The notes: generated by a model from the sequence alone, not told the origin. Positions 1 to 10,619 are shown, counted from the stretch's first letter. The stretch is 64,000 nucleotides of DNA from Hemileia vastatrix (GCA_030280995.1 JASXTE010000004.1:16705501-16769500), one strand, 5' to 3'. A program made the numbers and translations.

Positions 1-72
1 AGGTGTTCTGGATAATACATCAGCATTTTGATGTTTTGTACCTGCTCTATGAATAATAGAGATTCTACCTTT

Positions 73-2331
73 TTACTCCTGGATGGCTAGTTGCCAGCGG
101 AACATATGTCTGCTAGGGCTCTTCAGACTTAATAAGCTTTTAATAGCACTGCAATCAGTTACTATTTCAAAGTTTGAGCCATCTAGGTAGAAATGTAGTT
201 TGTCAAGTGCCCATACAACTGCTAGGCATTCAAGTTGTGTACCACCATACCTGAACTCTGCACCTCTTAGGCATCTTGAAATAAAACAGATGGCAACTTC
301 AATTTCTTTGTTGTCTACTATCTGTTTCTGTTGTAGCGCTGCTCCCAAACCAACAAAACTTGCATCAGTGTACAATATAAATGGTTTGTCAAAGTCTGGA
401 AGACCTAATATTGGCGCAGTCATTAGACAAAATTTTAATTTTTCAAAGGCTTTATGCCTTGCATCCGTAAACTCAAAGACTGTGTCTTTTTTAAGCAATT
501 GAGTTAGAGGGAAAGCAATAGTTTGATAATTTTTTATGTATTGTCTGTAGTAGCCACACATTCCAAGAAAACTTTGTAATTGTTTGACATTAGTAGGCTC
601 TGGAATGTTTTGTATGGCTGCCACCTTGTTGTCATCTACAGACATCATTAAGCCAGAAACCATATGTCCCAAGGCTTTAATTGTTGTATATCCAAGCCTG
701 CATTTTTTTGGTGAGACTATTAGATTAATTTCATCAAGCTTTGAGAATACAGTTGATAAATGACGTAGATGATCTTCCCAAGTTTTTGAGAATACTATTA
801 TATCATCCATGTAAACTGTCATCCATCCTTCTCTTAATTGAGAGTGAAAGGTTTCATCCATACATCTTTGGAAACAGGATGGAGCACCTTTAGGCCCAAA
901 AGGCATTCTTTTATATTTATACACACCACAATGTGTTATGATGTGTAAATATTTTTGACTATCCTCTAATACTTTGATTTGATGATAGCCTTTGTTGGCA
1001 TCCAAGGATGATATATATGCAGCCCCTTTAATATTGGATAGAATACTATTAATTCTGGGCATGGGATATACATCAGTTACACTTACAGCATTTAAACCTC
1101 TGAAGTCACCACACATCCTGGCTTTGTATCCTTGGTATACAATCAATACTGGTGAAATGATTGCATCTTGGGGAGTATTATCAACCTTCATTATGACATC
1201 AAGGTCTAACAAGGTTTTAATATTCTCCTCAATATCCTTTTTGCGTTGAGGACTGGTGAAATAAGGTTTGCTTTTCAAATTTTTTGGTAATTGATCATTA
1301 CTACAATTTAGTTTTATTATCAGTTGATGACCTTTTATTTCACCTAATTGTTGCCTACCATGAGCAATTACTTTTTCATTATCAATAATGATTTTGAGCA
1401 ATTCATTTTTTTGAGTAATGCTAATATCATCATTGATTGAAATATTCTTTACAGCAGCCATAAATTCTTCATTTGATGAAGTTGTGACATTTGTATTTAG
1501 AGAATTAATTTTAATACTTTCTCTGTACGTTGACATTTCACCTATCATAAATTTTCTTTTAAAATTATTACCAATTGTGAAATAGTTGTCACATGGGTGT
1601 ATTCTGAACATATATAAGCATAGAACATCATTACCTATAATTATATTTTTTGGTAAGTTGTCATTCTTCATAATGATCAACTCAAGTTTTAATTTTATAG
1701 CTCCCTTTTGGTGTGCAATTATGATTTCAGTAGGGTATATTCCCACGCAATTAAGGGTTGAACCATAACCACTCCAGGTTTTATTGGAATCTGGTGGCAA
1801 TAAGTTTCTTTCCCAATGTTCATCAATACTTTCAATTAATGCTGAAGAGGCAACAGATGCTCCAGCACCTGTATCAATGACTGCTATGATGTCCTGGCCA
1901 TTGATTCTTACCATAGTTTTCAATGGTTTAAAATTGGCGTGCATTTTCCCTTTCTGAGGGATTGGCTCCAGACATTCAGCTTCTTGTATGTTCACTATAT
2001 TTCCCAATTTATTTGTGTTATAAGGCAGACACACATTATGTGCAATTTTATTGACCATTATTGCATCAACACACTGAAGAATATTTATTTCAGAATCTTC
2101 ACCTGGCAAAGAACTGCTCAGTTCTGAGGCATCATTTCCATTTTCCTCAGATGAAGGGTTATCTGGTTCATCCTCAATCACCTGAACTGGAGTATCACAC
2201 TTATGCCCTTTTTCCCATGGTTTACCACATCTTTTGCACTTATTTATTTTGCTCTGGCTGGGTTTAACTATACCATGTAGAGGGGCAGATGGTTTAGGTT
2301 TTTTGTCTTCCCTTATTTTATTATCAGGCAC
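73..2331 (-). CDS. pol: Pol polyprotein of element A (Ty3/gypsy), interrupted, runs off the left edge
   Basis: 752 codons read from a GTG at 2331. In order: a Cys/His knuckle CKRCGKPWEKGHKC (residues 32-45), an aspartic protease with IDTGAG (D153), reverse transcriptase (about 395-560) with the catalytic YMDD at 507-510, and RNase H with TDAS (D656), the E of QLECLAV (701) and TDC (D726). All visible catalytic residues are intact. A TAA at 73-75 ends the frame in the middle of RNase H, but the same frame stays open from 72 to 1 with the typical HRAGTKHQNADVLSR segment. The TAA is therefore a nonsense mutation, and integrase would lie beyond the window. The knuckle sits in this frame rather than in the Gag frame, so Gag and Pol were probably one ORF, now split by the insertion at 2334-2561. 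Same family as element B. Confidence 0.9.
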   Translation of the reverse strand: MPDNKIREDKKPKPSAPLHGIVKPSQSKINKCKRCGKPWEKGHKCDTPVQVIEDEPDNPSSEENGNDASELSSSLPGEDSEINILQCVDAIMVNKIAHNVCLPYNTNKLGNIVNIQEAECLEPIPQKGKMHANFKPLKTMVRINGQDIIAVIDTGAGASVASSALIESIDEHWERNLLPPDSNKTWSGYGSTLNCVGIYPTEIIIAHQKGAIKLKLELIIMKNDNLPKNIIIGNDVLCLYMFRIHPCDNYFTIGNNFKRKFMIGEMSTYRESIKINSLNTNVTTSSNEEFMAAVKNISINDDISITQKNELLKIIIDNEKVIAHGRQQLGEIKGHQLIIKLNCSNDQLPKNLKSKPYFTSPQRKKDIEENIKTLLDLDVIMKVDNTPQDAIISPVLIVYQGYKARMCGDFRGLNAVSVTDVYPMPRINSILSNIKGAAYISSLDANKGYHQIKVLEDSQKYLHIITHCGVYKYKRMPFGPKGAPSCFQRCMDETFHSQLREGWMTVYMDDIIVFSKTWEDHLRHLSTVFSKLDEINLIVSPKKCRLGYTTIKALGHMVSGLMMSVDDNKVAAIQNIPEPTNVKQLQSFLGMCGYYRQYIKNYQTIAFPLTQLLKKDTVFEFTDARHKAFEKLKFCLMTAPILGLPDFDKPFILYTDASFVGLGAALQQKQIVDNKEIEVAICFISRCLRGAEFRYGGTQLECLAVVWALDKLHFYLDGSNFEIVTDCSAIKSLLSLKSPSRHMFRWQLAIQE

Positions 2332-2333
2332 CG

Positions 2334-2561
2334 CGCAATACAGGGGGCGGACTTGTTAGCAAGTCCGCAACCTTGGACTCAAATTCACCACAGATTGAAC
2401 ACACATTGAGCTATTGACAAAGGAACCATACAATCAGGGATGAAAGCCACTCAGCAGAGCAGTTTTTGTGGGTCTTCAAGTAGAGCTCAGTAGGAGTTCA
2501 GTATGAGTTCAGTCTGAGTTCAGGTTGGGGACTTGCTAGCAAGTCCACCCCCTTTATTGCG
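2334..2561. mobile_element. MITE-like inverted-repeat insertion at the gag/pol junction of element A
   Basis: The first 40 bases (2334-2373) and the reverse complement of the last 40 (2522-2561) match at about 35 positions; both begin CGCAATA. Each arm contains its own palindrome: 22 bp at 2347-2368 and a perfect 18 bp (GGACTTGCTAGCAAGTCC) at 2529-2546. The interior holds about four 11-bp repeats of the form TATGAGTTCAG near 2479-2522. There is no ORF of its own. It separates a Gag frame from a Pol frame offset by one, which fits an insertion into a single gag-pol ORF. I could not identify a clean target-site duplication, so the transposon superfamily is open. An intron is less likely because the ends are long inverted repeats. 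Confidence 0.72.
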
Positions 2562-5014
2562 TAGTGAGGGTAAGAAAAGTTTTGTTTCTCACCAAAAGGT
2601 TTTTTATCTTGTGAGATATTTTTTCTGTAATATCTTTGGTTTTGTATTACTTCATCACATATGTCAATAAAACCTGCTATATCAGTTATTTTGTATGATC
2701 TAGCTTTAATGGTATCTTGGACATTATATGGTAGTTTAAATATTATCCTTTCCTTTTTATCTTCAAAAGACATATTAGGATAAATATTTCTCAATTTTTT
2801 ACTTACTGTAAGTAGAAATTTTATTGGTGGTATACTGTCAGTGTATTTATATTTTAATTTATCTAAATCATTAATTTGAGTTTGGCGCCATTTTGGTCCC
2901 CCAAATCTTTTTGAAATTAATGATTTCCAAGTATCCCAGTCATCATGTTGATGTGATTGGTATATATCACTGAACCACTCAAAAGCTATCCCTTCAAAAA
3001 TAGTAATCAATTTTGAGGTTATTTCATCATCATGAAGTTTATAGCTTAGTTTAAGATTGTCAATTCTATTGCAGAAGTCAACCCAATCTGAATTTTTATC
3101 ACCAGAAAATCTGGGGTATTCATCTAATTTTGGCGTGTTTTTATTTAAATTATTAATATTTTTATTAATGAACTCTTTAGTAATTTTAAGGTCTCTTTCT
3201 TTATGAGACATCTTATTGTCGCCATCAGCTCTTCTCTTTTTATTGTCAAGTTTATTAGATTGGTAGATAAAAGATGAGGTATCATTTTTATCACTTATAG
3301 AGGATGCTGAACTAGATACTCGCCTCTGATGTGGAGGTAAGTCTTTTTTCAAGTTTCTCTCTGGCGAGTGCTTAACGGGATTTTTAGCTGTAGGGCTCGC
3401 GTCCTCCACCTTGTCTCCATTTAAGGTTTGCTTAGATGTGGACTGCATAGGTAGGTCAGGGGAGGAAGAACGTTCCTTACCCTTTCCTTTTTCTCTTGGT
3501 GAGTCATTTATTTTTTTCTCACTGTCTTTTATTTTATCTAGGAACTCCTGCAAGGCGCATATCATCGTCTCGGACAGATTCGATTGTGCATCCGATTTAC
3601 CGTCAAGATTATCTTCACTTGGTAACGTATGTCTTTCACCTTTTTTGTAAGACGATTGTACTGACATATTTTTTTCACCACTTTTAGATTTGGTAGAGTC
3701 AGACATATGCTCTGTATCACCTTTGGATTTATTCATCAGTGGGTTTTTATGTTCACTGGTTAGAAACCTATTTTCTAACTGTGAAATTCTTTCTTTTATC
3801 AGCAAGGCGAATTTCGACTTGGTTTCTACCATGGCAAGGCGATAGCTTGCTTTCAAGTCCAAAGTAAGTGTTTCCTTATCTTTTGTAAGGACATTTTTTA
3901 GTGTACTCATCTCATTTTTTAGATCTAGCATCGCCTCATCCTTCGTTGAACTATTTTGTTCAATTTTTTTCATTATCGTTTTTATTAATGGTTCAAAGCT
4001 ATGGAAACGCTTTGTAAATTCAGTGAGTTTATTTTTTTGTTCACTGGCTGCAGTTTCTAGTTTAGCATTCGTCTTTTCTAACTCATCTATTTTCAATATT
4101 AACTTTTGATGGTTATCTAATATAGATTTATTCATATCACTTAATTTGTTATTTCTCACAACTAAGTCGTCGATATTTGTTTTTATTGTGTCAAGAATTA
4201 TTTTTTTTATTCTCACAGGCAACTCACTTTGGAACTCAAGACTCTCTTCGTTGGTTTTAAACGAGGATTGTATGACTATCATATAATTCATCAAAGTAAG
4301 TAATATTTTAGTCAGACTAATATGATTCTTATTTAGCTGACTACTACGCGTTATCGCCGATTCTTCCGTGATCTTCGTGAAGAAAAGAGGCAATAAATCG
4401 TTATCTAGGATTGTAAGTAGCAAGACGTCAATATCAGGTACGTCTATTGATTCATCTATTAGACTACTTACTATATCATCCAGACAAGTGGCTAATTGAT
4501 TCCCTTGCTGAAGACTTTCGATTTTTTTCTCAAGCGTTCTAGCTCGCTCTTCGAAACTTCGACCATCTCGGGCTTTGCTTTCTCCTTCTCTTTTTTGAGG
4601 AGATCTTCGACCAGCAAGATTCTTTTTTGTAGCTTTTCGATATATATGTCCTTCTGGCCGAGCTGTTTGAACATCACCAATAACTCCACCTCCTTCATCT
4701 CGAGCTTCTCCTCGATCGATATCTTTCTGAAGTGAAGATTTGCTGCCGCCGCCGGATCGACATAGCCCTTCAGGGCTTGTTCCATCTGCGCGATTGTCGG
4801 TTTTATATCCTAGACTGTGGCGCTGATGAGGGGCTGTGAATTGACTAAGGTAAGTCTTTTTCTTCTTTTTGCTCCATGGAGAAAAAGCACCCGGAAAACT
4901 TACAGCGCTTGAAACCGAAGAATTTTCCGACGCGGGGTTTGATATTTTCTTTCTAGTAGGTGCGTGTTTCTTTGCGTAACCTTTAGGAAGAAAAATGTTA
5001 ATTTCTTTTTTCAC
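2498..5014 (-). CDS. gag: Gag-like protein of element A, long coiled-coil form
   Basis: 838 codons from ATG at 5014. The N terminus is basic and Ser-rich (residues 1-75). A long helical coiled-coil part spans roughly 160-420, followed by a charged low-complexity stretch (430-600). A conserved gag core (about 625-800) begins PRFSGDKNSDWVDFCNRI and contains AFEWFSDI. The last residues, after FSYPHY, are encoded by the inserted inverted-repeat element, so the natural C terminus is lost. Between 4785 and 4492 another frame of the same strand is also open and reads as the better coiled coil (next entry), so this ORF may cross two compensating frameshifts. The 4480-5015 part is visibly richer in G+C than its surroundings. 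Function: virion-like particle shell of a Ty3/gypsy element. Confidence 0.8.
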   Translation of the reverse strand: MKKEINIFLPKGYAKKHAPTRKKISNPASENSSVSSAVSFPGAFSPWSKKKKKTYLSQFTAPHQRHSLGYKTDNRADGTSPEGLCRSGGGSKSSLQKDIDRGEARDEGGGVIGDVQTARPEGHIYRKATKKNLAGRRSPQKREGESKARDGRSFEERARTLEKKIESLQQGNQLATCLDDIVSSLIDESIDVPDIDVLLLTILDNDLLPLFFTKITEESAITRSSQLNKNHISLTKILLTLMNYMIVIQSSFKTNEESLEFQSELPVRIKKIILDTIKTNIDDLVVRNNKLSDMNKSILDNHQKLILKIDELEKTNAKLETAASEQKNKLTEFTKRFHSFEPLIKTIMKKIEQNSSTKDEAMLDLKNEMSTLKNVLTKDKETLTLDLKASYRLAMVETKSKFALLIKERISQLENRFLTSEHKNPLMNKSKGDTEHMSDSTKSKSGEKNMSVQSSYKKGERHTLPSEDNLDGKSDAQSNLSETMICALQEFLDKIKDSEKKINDSPREKGKGKERSSSPDLPMQSTSKQTLNGDKVEDASPTAKNPVKHSPERNLKKDLPPHQRRVSSSASSISDKNDTSSFIYQSNKLDNKKRRADGDNKMSHKERDLKITKEFINKNINNLNKNTPKLDEYPRFSGDKNSDWVDFCNRIDNLKLSYKLHDDEITSKLITIFEGIAFEWFSDIYQSHQHDDWDTWKSLISKRFGGPKWRQTQINDLDKLKYKYTDSIPPIKFLLTVSKKLRNIYPNMSFEDKKERIIFKLPYNVQDTIKARSYKITDIAGFIDICDEVIQNQRYYRKNISQDKKPFGEKQNFSYPHYAIKGVDLLASPQPELRLNSY
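4492..4785 (-). CDS. Alternative-frame coiled-coil segment inside element A gag
   Basis: A 97-codon frame starting MEQALKGYVDP and rich in E, K and L in a heptad-like pattern. It overlaps the main Gag frame, which here reads as an R/G/S-rich string without recognisable character. The Glu/Lys/Leu composition continues naturally into the downstream coiled coil of the main frame. The simplest reading is that this is the original Gag frame and that two nearby indels of opposite sign leave the long ORF open. True dual coding is the alternative. Confidence 0.5.
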   Translation of the reverse strand: MEQALKGYVDPAAAANLHFRKISIEEKLEMKEVELLVMFKQLGQKDIYIEKLQKRILLVEDLLKKEKEKAKPEMVEVSKSELERLRKKSKVFSKGIN

Positions 5015-5268
5015 TGTTTGATGAGAAAAAAGGTGAGTTTTTCGTTTTGTATTGATATATAAAGCTTACTTTCTGTATGATTTTGCTACCTACGTACGTT
5101 GTAGACTATTACAAAAAGATGATGCAATATTGTGAGCGAGTTTTTTTTTTTTTTTTTTTTTTTATCTTTTTTCTTTGTTGTTATCGAAATTTTTTTTATT
5201 TTTTTATGAACAAAATAGAAAAAAAACTTGCGCGGCCTTCTATCCAGTTGATAGGAAAGACCCCCAAA
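5015..5268 (-). other. Leader of element A between 5' LTR and gag
   Basis: Non-coding leader read on the minus strand. Immediately inside the LTR end (CTGACA) it begins TTTGGGGGTCTTTCC; element B has TTTTAGGGTCTTTCC at the same place. This shared stretch is the candidate primer site, although it lacks the TGG expected for a tRNA CCA end. The leader also contains an uninterrupted run of about 23 T on the plus strand (5141-5163). Short open frames here are low complexity and not supported as genes. Confidence 0.5.
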
Positions 5269-6918
5269 TGTCAGCTCCACACTAGTCACAGTGGGGACTG
5301 ACCAGCTCAAGCAATAATATGAATGAACGTTGAGATAATAATATCAAGATATGTGGATATATCTGTGGCTAGGTATACCAGTCTCTGGAGACAATAGCCT
5401 TCCCACTTATTTATTTTGTGAGTTTTGTGAAGTAAAAGAGAATCAACACTACAGTCTCTGTAATATCACTTTCTCTAAGCACCACGCAACAGAAGGAACA
5501 CTACTCAACTAATCTTACTACCTAGTGTAACTAATAGAACTATTACTATACGACTAATAAATAGCACTTAATAATATAAGGGAGTTAAAAGATGGATGAG
5601 AGTGATCTAATAATTATAACAAAAGGTTCTAGAGATTACAATATTGTTAGTGTCACGTATAATGATGATAACAAGTTGTACTACTTACATATAATTTAAT
5701 ACTACTATTAAACACTTATAGAGAGTGAGAACTCGACCCAATAACACTTTAATAATTATTTTTAAGAGGCAGGAAATGACAAATAAAAGTTCAAACAATA
5801 AAACTTACTTTATATCCAAGAGGTAAGGTTATTTTCTACTGCAGTTATTCTGGCAAATGGCAACTTGGCAAATATTTATAAAGGGTTAAAAGATGATCTT
5901 TACTTCACAGAAACAACCCTATATATAGTAAAATATACCTTCACCTGCCCCACAGCGCATTAGAGACCTCCGGACCCTCAACTCTACTATCTGGCTTTCA
6001 GACCCCCCCTGAATGCAGTATGCCAACAGTTCCTCAAGCTGTGACAACTGCATTCTCCTCAGTCTTACTCAGGATGAGTCGAGTCAAGAGCCTTTTTGGC
6101 CTCCCACACCATGTGCTTACAATTTTTCTCAAGCCTGAGACACACACTATACTAAAAAGAGAGAAAATGAGATAAATGAAAGTGAAACAGTAATATAAAT
6201 GATAAGAAACCAAGATTTAAGATAAGATAAAGTGAAAATAGCCTCAGATAAATGACTGATAAGTAAAGGAGATATGTATAGTTTTTTCTAGACAATAGGT
6301 TTTGTAAAAAGGGCTCAGAAGCGCCATAAAAAACATAGTAATAATGAGGTATTAAGTATTTTAAGCTTTAATGTGACTGATAAGGGATCACAGATTTTAT
6401 AGATATAGTTTAAAAGGAAAATAGATAAAAGGAAATAAAATGAAAGGAATATAAGATCAAAGGAATGGATAAAACTTAAACAAAAGTGATTTTACTAATT
6501 ATAAGATAGATAATTAAATATATCCAACAAAGTCCTGTAAAAGCGCCATGAGGGGTCCATTTTTGGTCCAGGAGTGAGATCTGAGGGGTCCAAGTAAGGT
6601 TGTCCATCATCCTGGGGTGCCCTGTTGTTTGACTAGAGATTGATATCCAGCATGGTTTGGCGCTTTATTGGGTTAAGTTGTCCAAGGATATTTTGTGGAT
6701 AATTTTTCTTGTATTGAGTTTGGAAATAGTAGATTCTGCCCACACTCTATCCCTTCTAGAAATAATTCTACTATTTTTTATCTTTTTATTTTATATAATA
6801 ATAATTTTTATTATTATAAATACTATATCAAGATTTTTCTGTTATTTTATTTATCAAGTATTTTTTATCATGATTTATAAAATTGTCAGTGGGTAGTCCA
6901 GTGGAATCTGCCAGCTGA
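5269..6918 (-). repeat. Putative 5' LTR of element A
   Basis: The inner boundary is well supported: read on the minus strand the LTR ends GAGCTGACA and is followed by the leader motif shared with element B. The outer boundary is tentative. I chose 6918 because the minus strand there begins TGTCAGCTGG, matching the TGTCAG...CTGACA terminal pattern of the other LTRs in this window. A TATA-like CTATATATAG lies near 5931-5940 in the correct orientation. The partner LTR is outside the window, so length and TSD cannot be checked. No other gene is seen in this stretch. Confidence 0.4.
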
Positions 6919-6965
6919 CAAGAAATGTGAATCTGGTAGTTGATAGAATACCTCTTAATAATTAA

Positions 6966-7391
6966 GTGAGATTTTCTTCTCTTTTGTTAATATTCCTTTT
7001 CACTCTAGGTAAAGTTGAATTTGCAAGAGATACACTCAAATTTCAAAAGAAACAATATAAGCTCTCTTTATTAAGGGATGATAGGTTACATGACTTGGAG
7101 GAGAATAAATTTGAGCTTTCTTTACAGAAGGATGGGAGGGTACAAGACATGGAGGGGAAGAAATTTGAGATTTCTCTAAAGAGGGATGAGAGGGAACATG
7201 ACTTGGAGTAGAAGAAAATTAAGATAAAGAAAGAGGAGAAGGCTCTTGAGTACAATTTCCTATTAGATAAAATGAAACTCAAGTATCAACTTGAAGATGG
7301 TTCAGAAAAGAAAGATTTCTTGAGAGAATAAGTTAAAGCTAAAAAATCTATTAAGGAGATTGAAGAATTAATGAAAATGTTTGATAACTAA
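6966..7391 (+). pseudogene. Repeat-coding ORF remnant (18-residue K/E/D-rich repeats)
   Basis: One frame runs from ATG 6966 to TAA 7389, broken by TAG at 7209 and TAA at 7329. After a hydrophobic start (FSSLLLIFLFTLG) it contains three to four tandem repeats of about 18 residues such as KKFEISLKRDEREHDLE, KFELSLQKDGRVQDMEG and KQYKLSLLRDDRLHDLEE. It ends in a helical LREXVKAKKSIKEIEELMKMF tail. The composition suggests a long helix. C-terminal helical tails like this occur in fungal Myb/SANT-like transposon-associated proteins, but I cannot assign a family. A possible splice acceptor (TTCACTCTAG) lies just before 7009, so the hydrophobic start may be intronic. Confidence 0.4.
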
Positions 7392-7487
7392 TTTTTTTAT
7401 TTTGTTTACAAATTTTTCTTGATAGAATTCATTAAAACTAATAATAAATCCTCAGCGCACACTCCTCACTGAGATTTAAAACATTCA

Positions 7488-7691
7488 CCACAGGAAATCG
7501 AGGGGTGAATTTCTAGCAATCCCCTCTCCTGAACATTAGAGTGTCCCTTCATTATTCCAGGTTTATGAATACTTTATAAACATTGGTTAATTAGATTTAG
7601 ATTTAAATTTATACTCAGATTGTTCCAAAAATGAACCTCGATTGATCTCAAGTTATGCATAAGTAGCAGTTCACCCCCTGATTTCCCATGG
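7488..7691. repeat. Inverted-repeat pair with 22-bp arms
   Basis: The segment at 7488-7509 (CACAGGAAATC..GGGGTGAA) and the reverse complement of 7670-7691 match with two mismatches, flanking about 160 bp of AT-rich DNA without an ORF. The right arm is itself bracketed by AGTAGCA and TGCTACT. It could be a small foldback element. Neither a TSD nor a second copy was found. Confidence 0.4.
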
Positions 7692-8540
7692 TGCTACTTG
7701 AAGAATTATTTTTCTGTGGCTGCTTTCTAGCTAAATTTTTTTTTATTTATTAAGTCTCAATTTTATATTCATAAAGTATTTCTCCAAAATCACCAGATTT
7801 CTCACTTGAGGAATAAGTTTTGTAATTTTTTTGATAATACCCTCCCCTGCTATTTACCATAATAGGGGGTGGGGAGCATCATTTTTTTTCTAAGTCAGAA
7901 AAAAATTAATGACAATAAAAAAATGGCAATACACTCCCCTGTGTTTTATTGAAGTAGGGGCATAGATTGCCAAAATTAATTTTCATTGCATAAATAACCA
8001 TGAAAAAACGTCTTGTAAGATAATTAACAAACCAAAATTAATGAAAATTTAAGAAAAATATGAGTGGAAATTGTCTGTGAAACAATTCAATGAAATCAAA
8101 CACAAATGTATACATGAGCCTCATTAGAAAAACATATTTCCTCATGATTACTGTTATACAACACACAGCCAATGGCTCATTATGTAGGTAAGTAGATTAT
8201 CATATATGACTTGTAACATGATAATTTGTGAAATAAAAATTAACGTTGACAACCTATTTTACACCCCATAATTTTTCTATCTACCTAATGTTTTTTGTTC
8301 TACCTCCCTTTTCTCTTACCTTATCAATCCTATTGACCAGCTCCCTATTGATTTGAAATTAACATCTGAAATGTGATAATTCTTCACAGGATTCTAAGCC
8401 AGGTGGTGCTTTAGTTGTCTGGTGATTGTGAAGATTCAAATACCAAATTGATGCAATTATTCCATTTCCTGTTCCAAAGTCAACAATGAATTTATGGTCT
8501 AGAAAGTATAGAACATGGCCTTTTGTATATGAGGGGGAGA
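7692..8540. other. AT-rich stretch without supported gene
   Basis: No credible coding region. Near 7925-7971 there is an imperfect hairpin with ends GGCAAT/ATTGCC and CACTCCCCT/AGTAGGGG. Another purine/pyrimidine alternation (CCCTCCCC...AGGGGGTGGGG) lies near 7845-7875. Confidence 0.4.
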
Positions 8541-8572
8541 AATACTCAGTCCTGGGAATATCTATGCTGACA
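8541..8572. repeat. Terminal fragment of the LTR-I family
   Basis: About 32 bp (AATACTCAGTCCTGGGAATA and onward to TATGCTGACA) closely match the right end of the solo LTR at 36541-36574 and of the partial copy ending at 51459. It abuts the broken edge of the pol copy P1 at 8573, so an LTR-I insertion probably truncated P1. The rest of that LTR is not recognisable upstream. Confidence 0.5.
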
Positions 8573-10571
8573 CATCTGGTCATGGGTGCATTTGGTAGAC
8601 TAGGGGAATTAATAATTTGAATTTAAGATTTAGTGTCCACTTGTAATTTGAAGTGTTGACCCCATAAAACATTTTGAAAATTATTTAGAACTTTTTCCAC
8701 TACAAAAAGCTCCAATTTAAGTTTAGAATATCTTGATTTTACCTAACTAAAAACCACAGATTCTACCTGACTGGTCTAATATAACCTGCTTTATCCATTT
8801 GGGACAAGACCATCCCAGAAGCAATCTGATGTAAGTCAACTTATAAATAAATTCAACATGCATCCATTCCATAATAAAACCTATGCAGGACATTATTCTC
8901 CCCAACTACCTTCTTCAACTTCTCAAAGCCACTTCACATTCTTCATCACACTTCCAGTCAGCATCCTTCCTCTTCAAGTGTCTCCATAGAGCTTCCAATG
9001 AAGAAAGTTCTTGATAAACATTCTAACATAAACACATTGCTAAAAACTCTCTAACTTTGGTTGTATTCTTGGGTCCTGGTGGGGACTTTATTTTATTCAC
9101 CTTATTCTTCAACATGATCCTTCCCTGTCTACATACCACATGACCTAGAATCTATAAAGCTGGTACAAAAAAAGAAAATCCAGAAACTTGAATAGTTAAG
9201 CCAGATTCTTCAATACTAAACAAAATCCTCTCTAAAGTAACTTCACATTCCCAGATAAAGTTTTGTATCTCTGGATTCTCATTCAACACTTCATTTCCAT
9301 AATCTGTTGAAGTTACTTTAATTCCACCAGCATATTGTGGAATTTCATCTTGCAGATTCCAAGCCATCTGAGCTTGATAAACCACAACCAAAATTTTTTC
9401 TCCTTGAGGTAATCTTGTTAGTTGTAATTGACCAAGTGGAGTATAAAAGCTGTTAGAGGCCTATAATCTTGAAGTAACTATCTCTCATCATATCCCCCAT
9501 TAAATCTCCCAATCCATAACATTCTTTTTCAGAAAATGACTCCAAAAACTCCTCTGAGCTGGGTGGTATTCCAGCATCCTTTATTGTAGCCCTATTAGAT
9601 TCACTGAGATTATAAACTACCATATGCTTTCCATTAGGTTTCTTAATACATAACACTGGACTAGAGTAGCTTGATGATTACTGTTTGTATTATCCAGTTC
9701 AAATTATTTCTCTAATGATTTCAATATAATCATCTTTTAAAGCTTCAGTAATCAGTATCAGTTTTTGCTACCATGGTTCATGAAAAACAACTGGAATCAT
9801 TTAAGGCTCCCCATATGAATTATTCAACACACCCCTCTCCTCTTCTACAGAAGTGATGTCCTTCTTGCTTTTAACCATCACATGCAACAACAACTTCTTT
9901 TCTTCACCTGAAAAAAATTCTTCAGGTCCAAAATTAACAACATCCAATCTATTAAAATTAATCCTTGAAGTTTCAAAAAATTATGGAGGATTCTTGACTA
10001 AAGGACAGGAATATGGATCTCTAGATAAATGGGTCTCTTTAAAGGTGGATTCAATTTTGCTGGCAGTGGCTCATTGATTGGTCTAACTTTGTTAGATAAA
10101 TTTTTATTTTTAATTTTATCTGTATCAGTGACTATTTTGACTTGAGTTATTTGATCCATTATAGATTAACTTTTAAAAATTTTTTTATCAGAATTTTCTT
10201 CATCTTCATCTTCATCTTCAGAAATAGAATAAGTTGGAATGTAGTTTTTATTTTTAATATTTCCATATCCCCCTTTTTCTTTGTCTAATTTTTTGACTGA
10301 TTTTCCACAATAAATTCCCCAGCAAATAAATTTGGCAGTTTAACCTCTTTCTGAAGGACAGAAACAGAATTATCCCAAATATTATTTTTTTCTGAATTAA
10401 TTATACCAAGTTTTTTTTTGATTTTAATGAGAAAACTGTAGTTTACCCTCTTGCTGGAGGCCATGAAATAATCCACCACATATATTACCACTATAATACA
10501 AATTCCGTTTTTCAATTTTTATCCAACATAAAACATACCATCATTCCCTTAGAACCATTTTTAAACTTTAT
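8573..10571 (-). pseudogene. pol: P1: truncated pol copy (pre-RT, RT, RNase H) of the C/D/G family
   Basis: Read right to left: a pre-RT linker (10515-9860), RT fragments (9656-9152) with the CYGLGDLMG and YQAQMAWNLQDEIP blocks, and the connection/RNase H part (9000-8573) parallel to the D copy at 15700-15470. Several stops and shifts break it. The RT active-site block is missing: IPQYA is followed directly by GGIK, where sister copies have SIFI plus two residues, so six residues including the catalytic aspartates are deleted in frame. Integrase is absent because the copy ends at the LTR-I fragment. It is a candidate for the missing downstream half of element G, but the join is not proven. 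Confidence 0.75.
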
Positions 10572-10619
10572 AGAAAAATTTTCAGGCTTAAGAAAATCAA
10601 GTGCAATTGTCCAAGTAAT

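Noticed and set aside
2334..2561. Spliceosomal intron between gag and pol of A
   Set aside because: No GT-AG at suitable borders was found, and the ends are 40-bp inverted repeats.
8363..8572. A 205-bp insertion with ACATC flanks ending in the LTR-I tail
   Set aside because: The left end does not match the LTR-I start, and upstream DNA does not resume the pol copy, so the flanking match is probably chance.
8359..8583. Open frame of 74 codons with a VDFGTGNG motif resembling methyltransferases
   Set aside because: Starts in the LTR-I end fragment, is short and isolated, and the motif alone is not enough.
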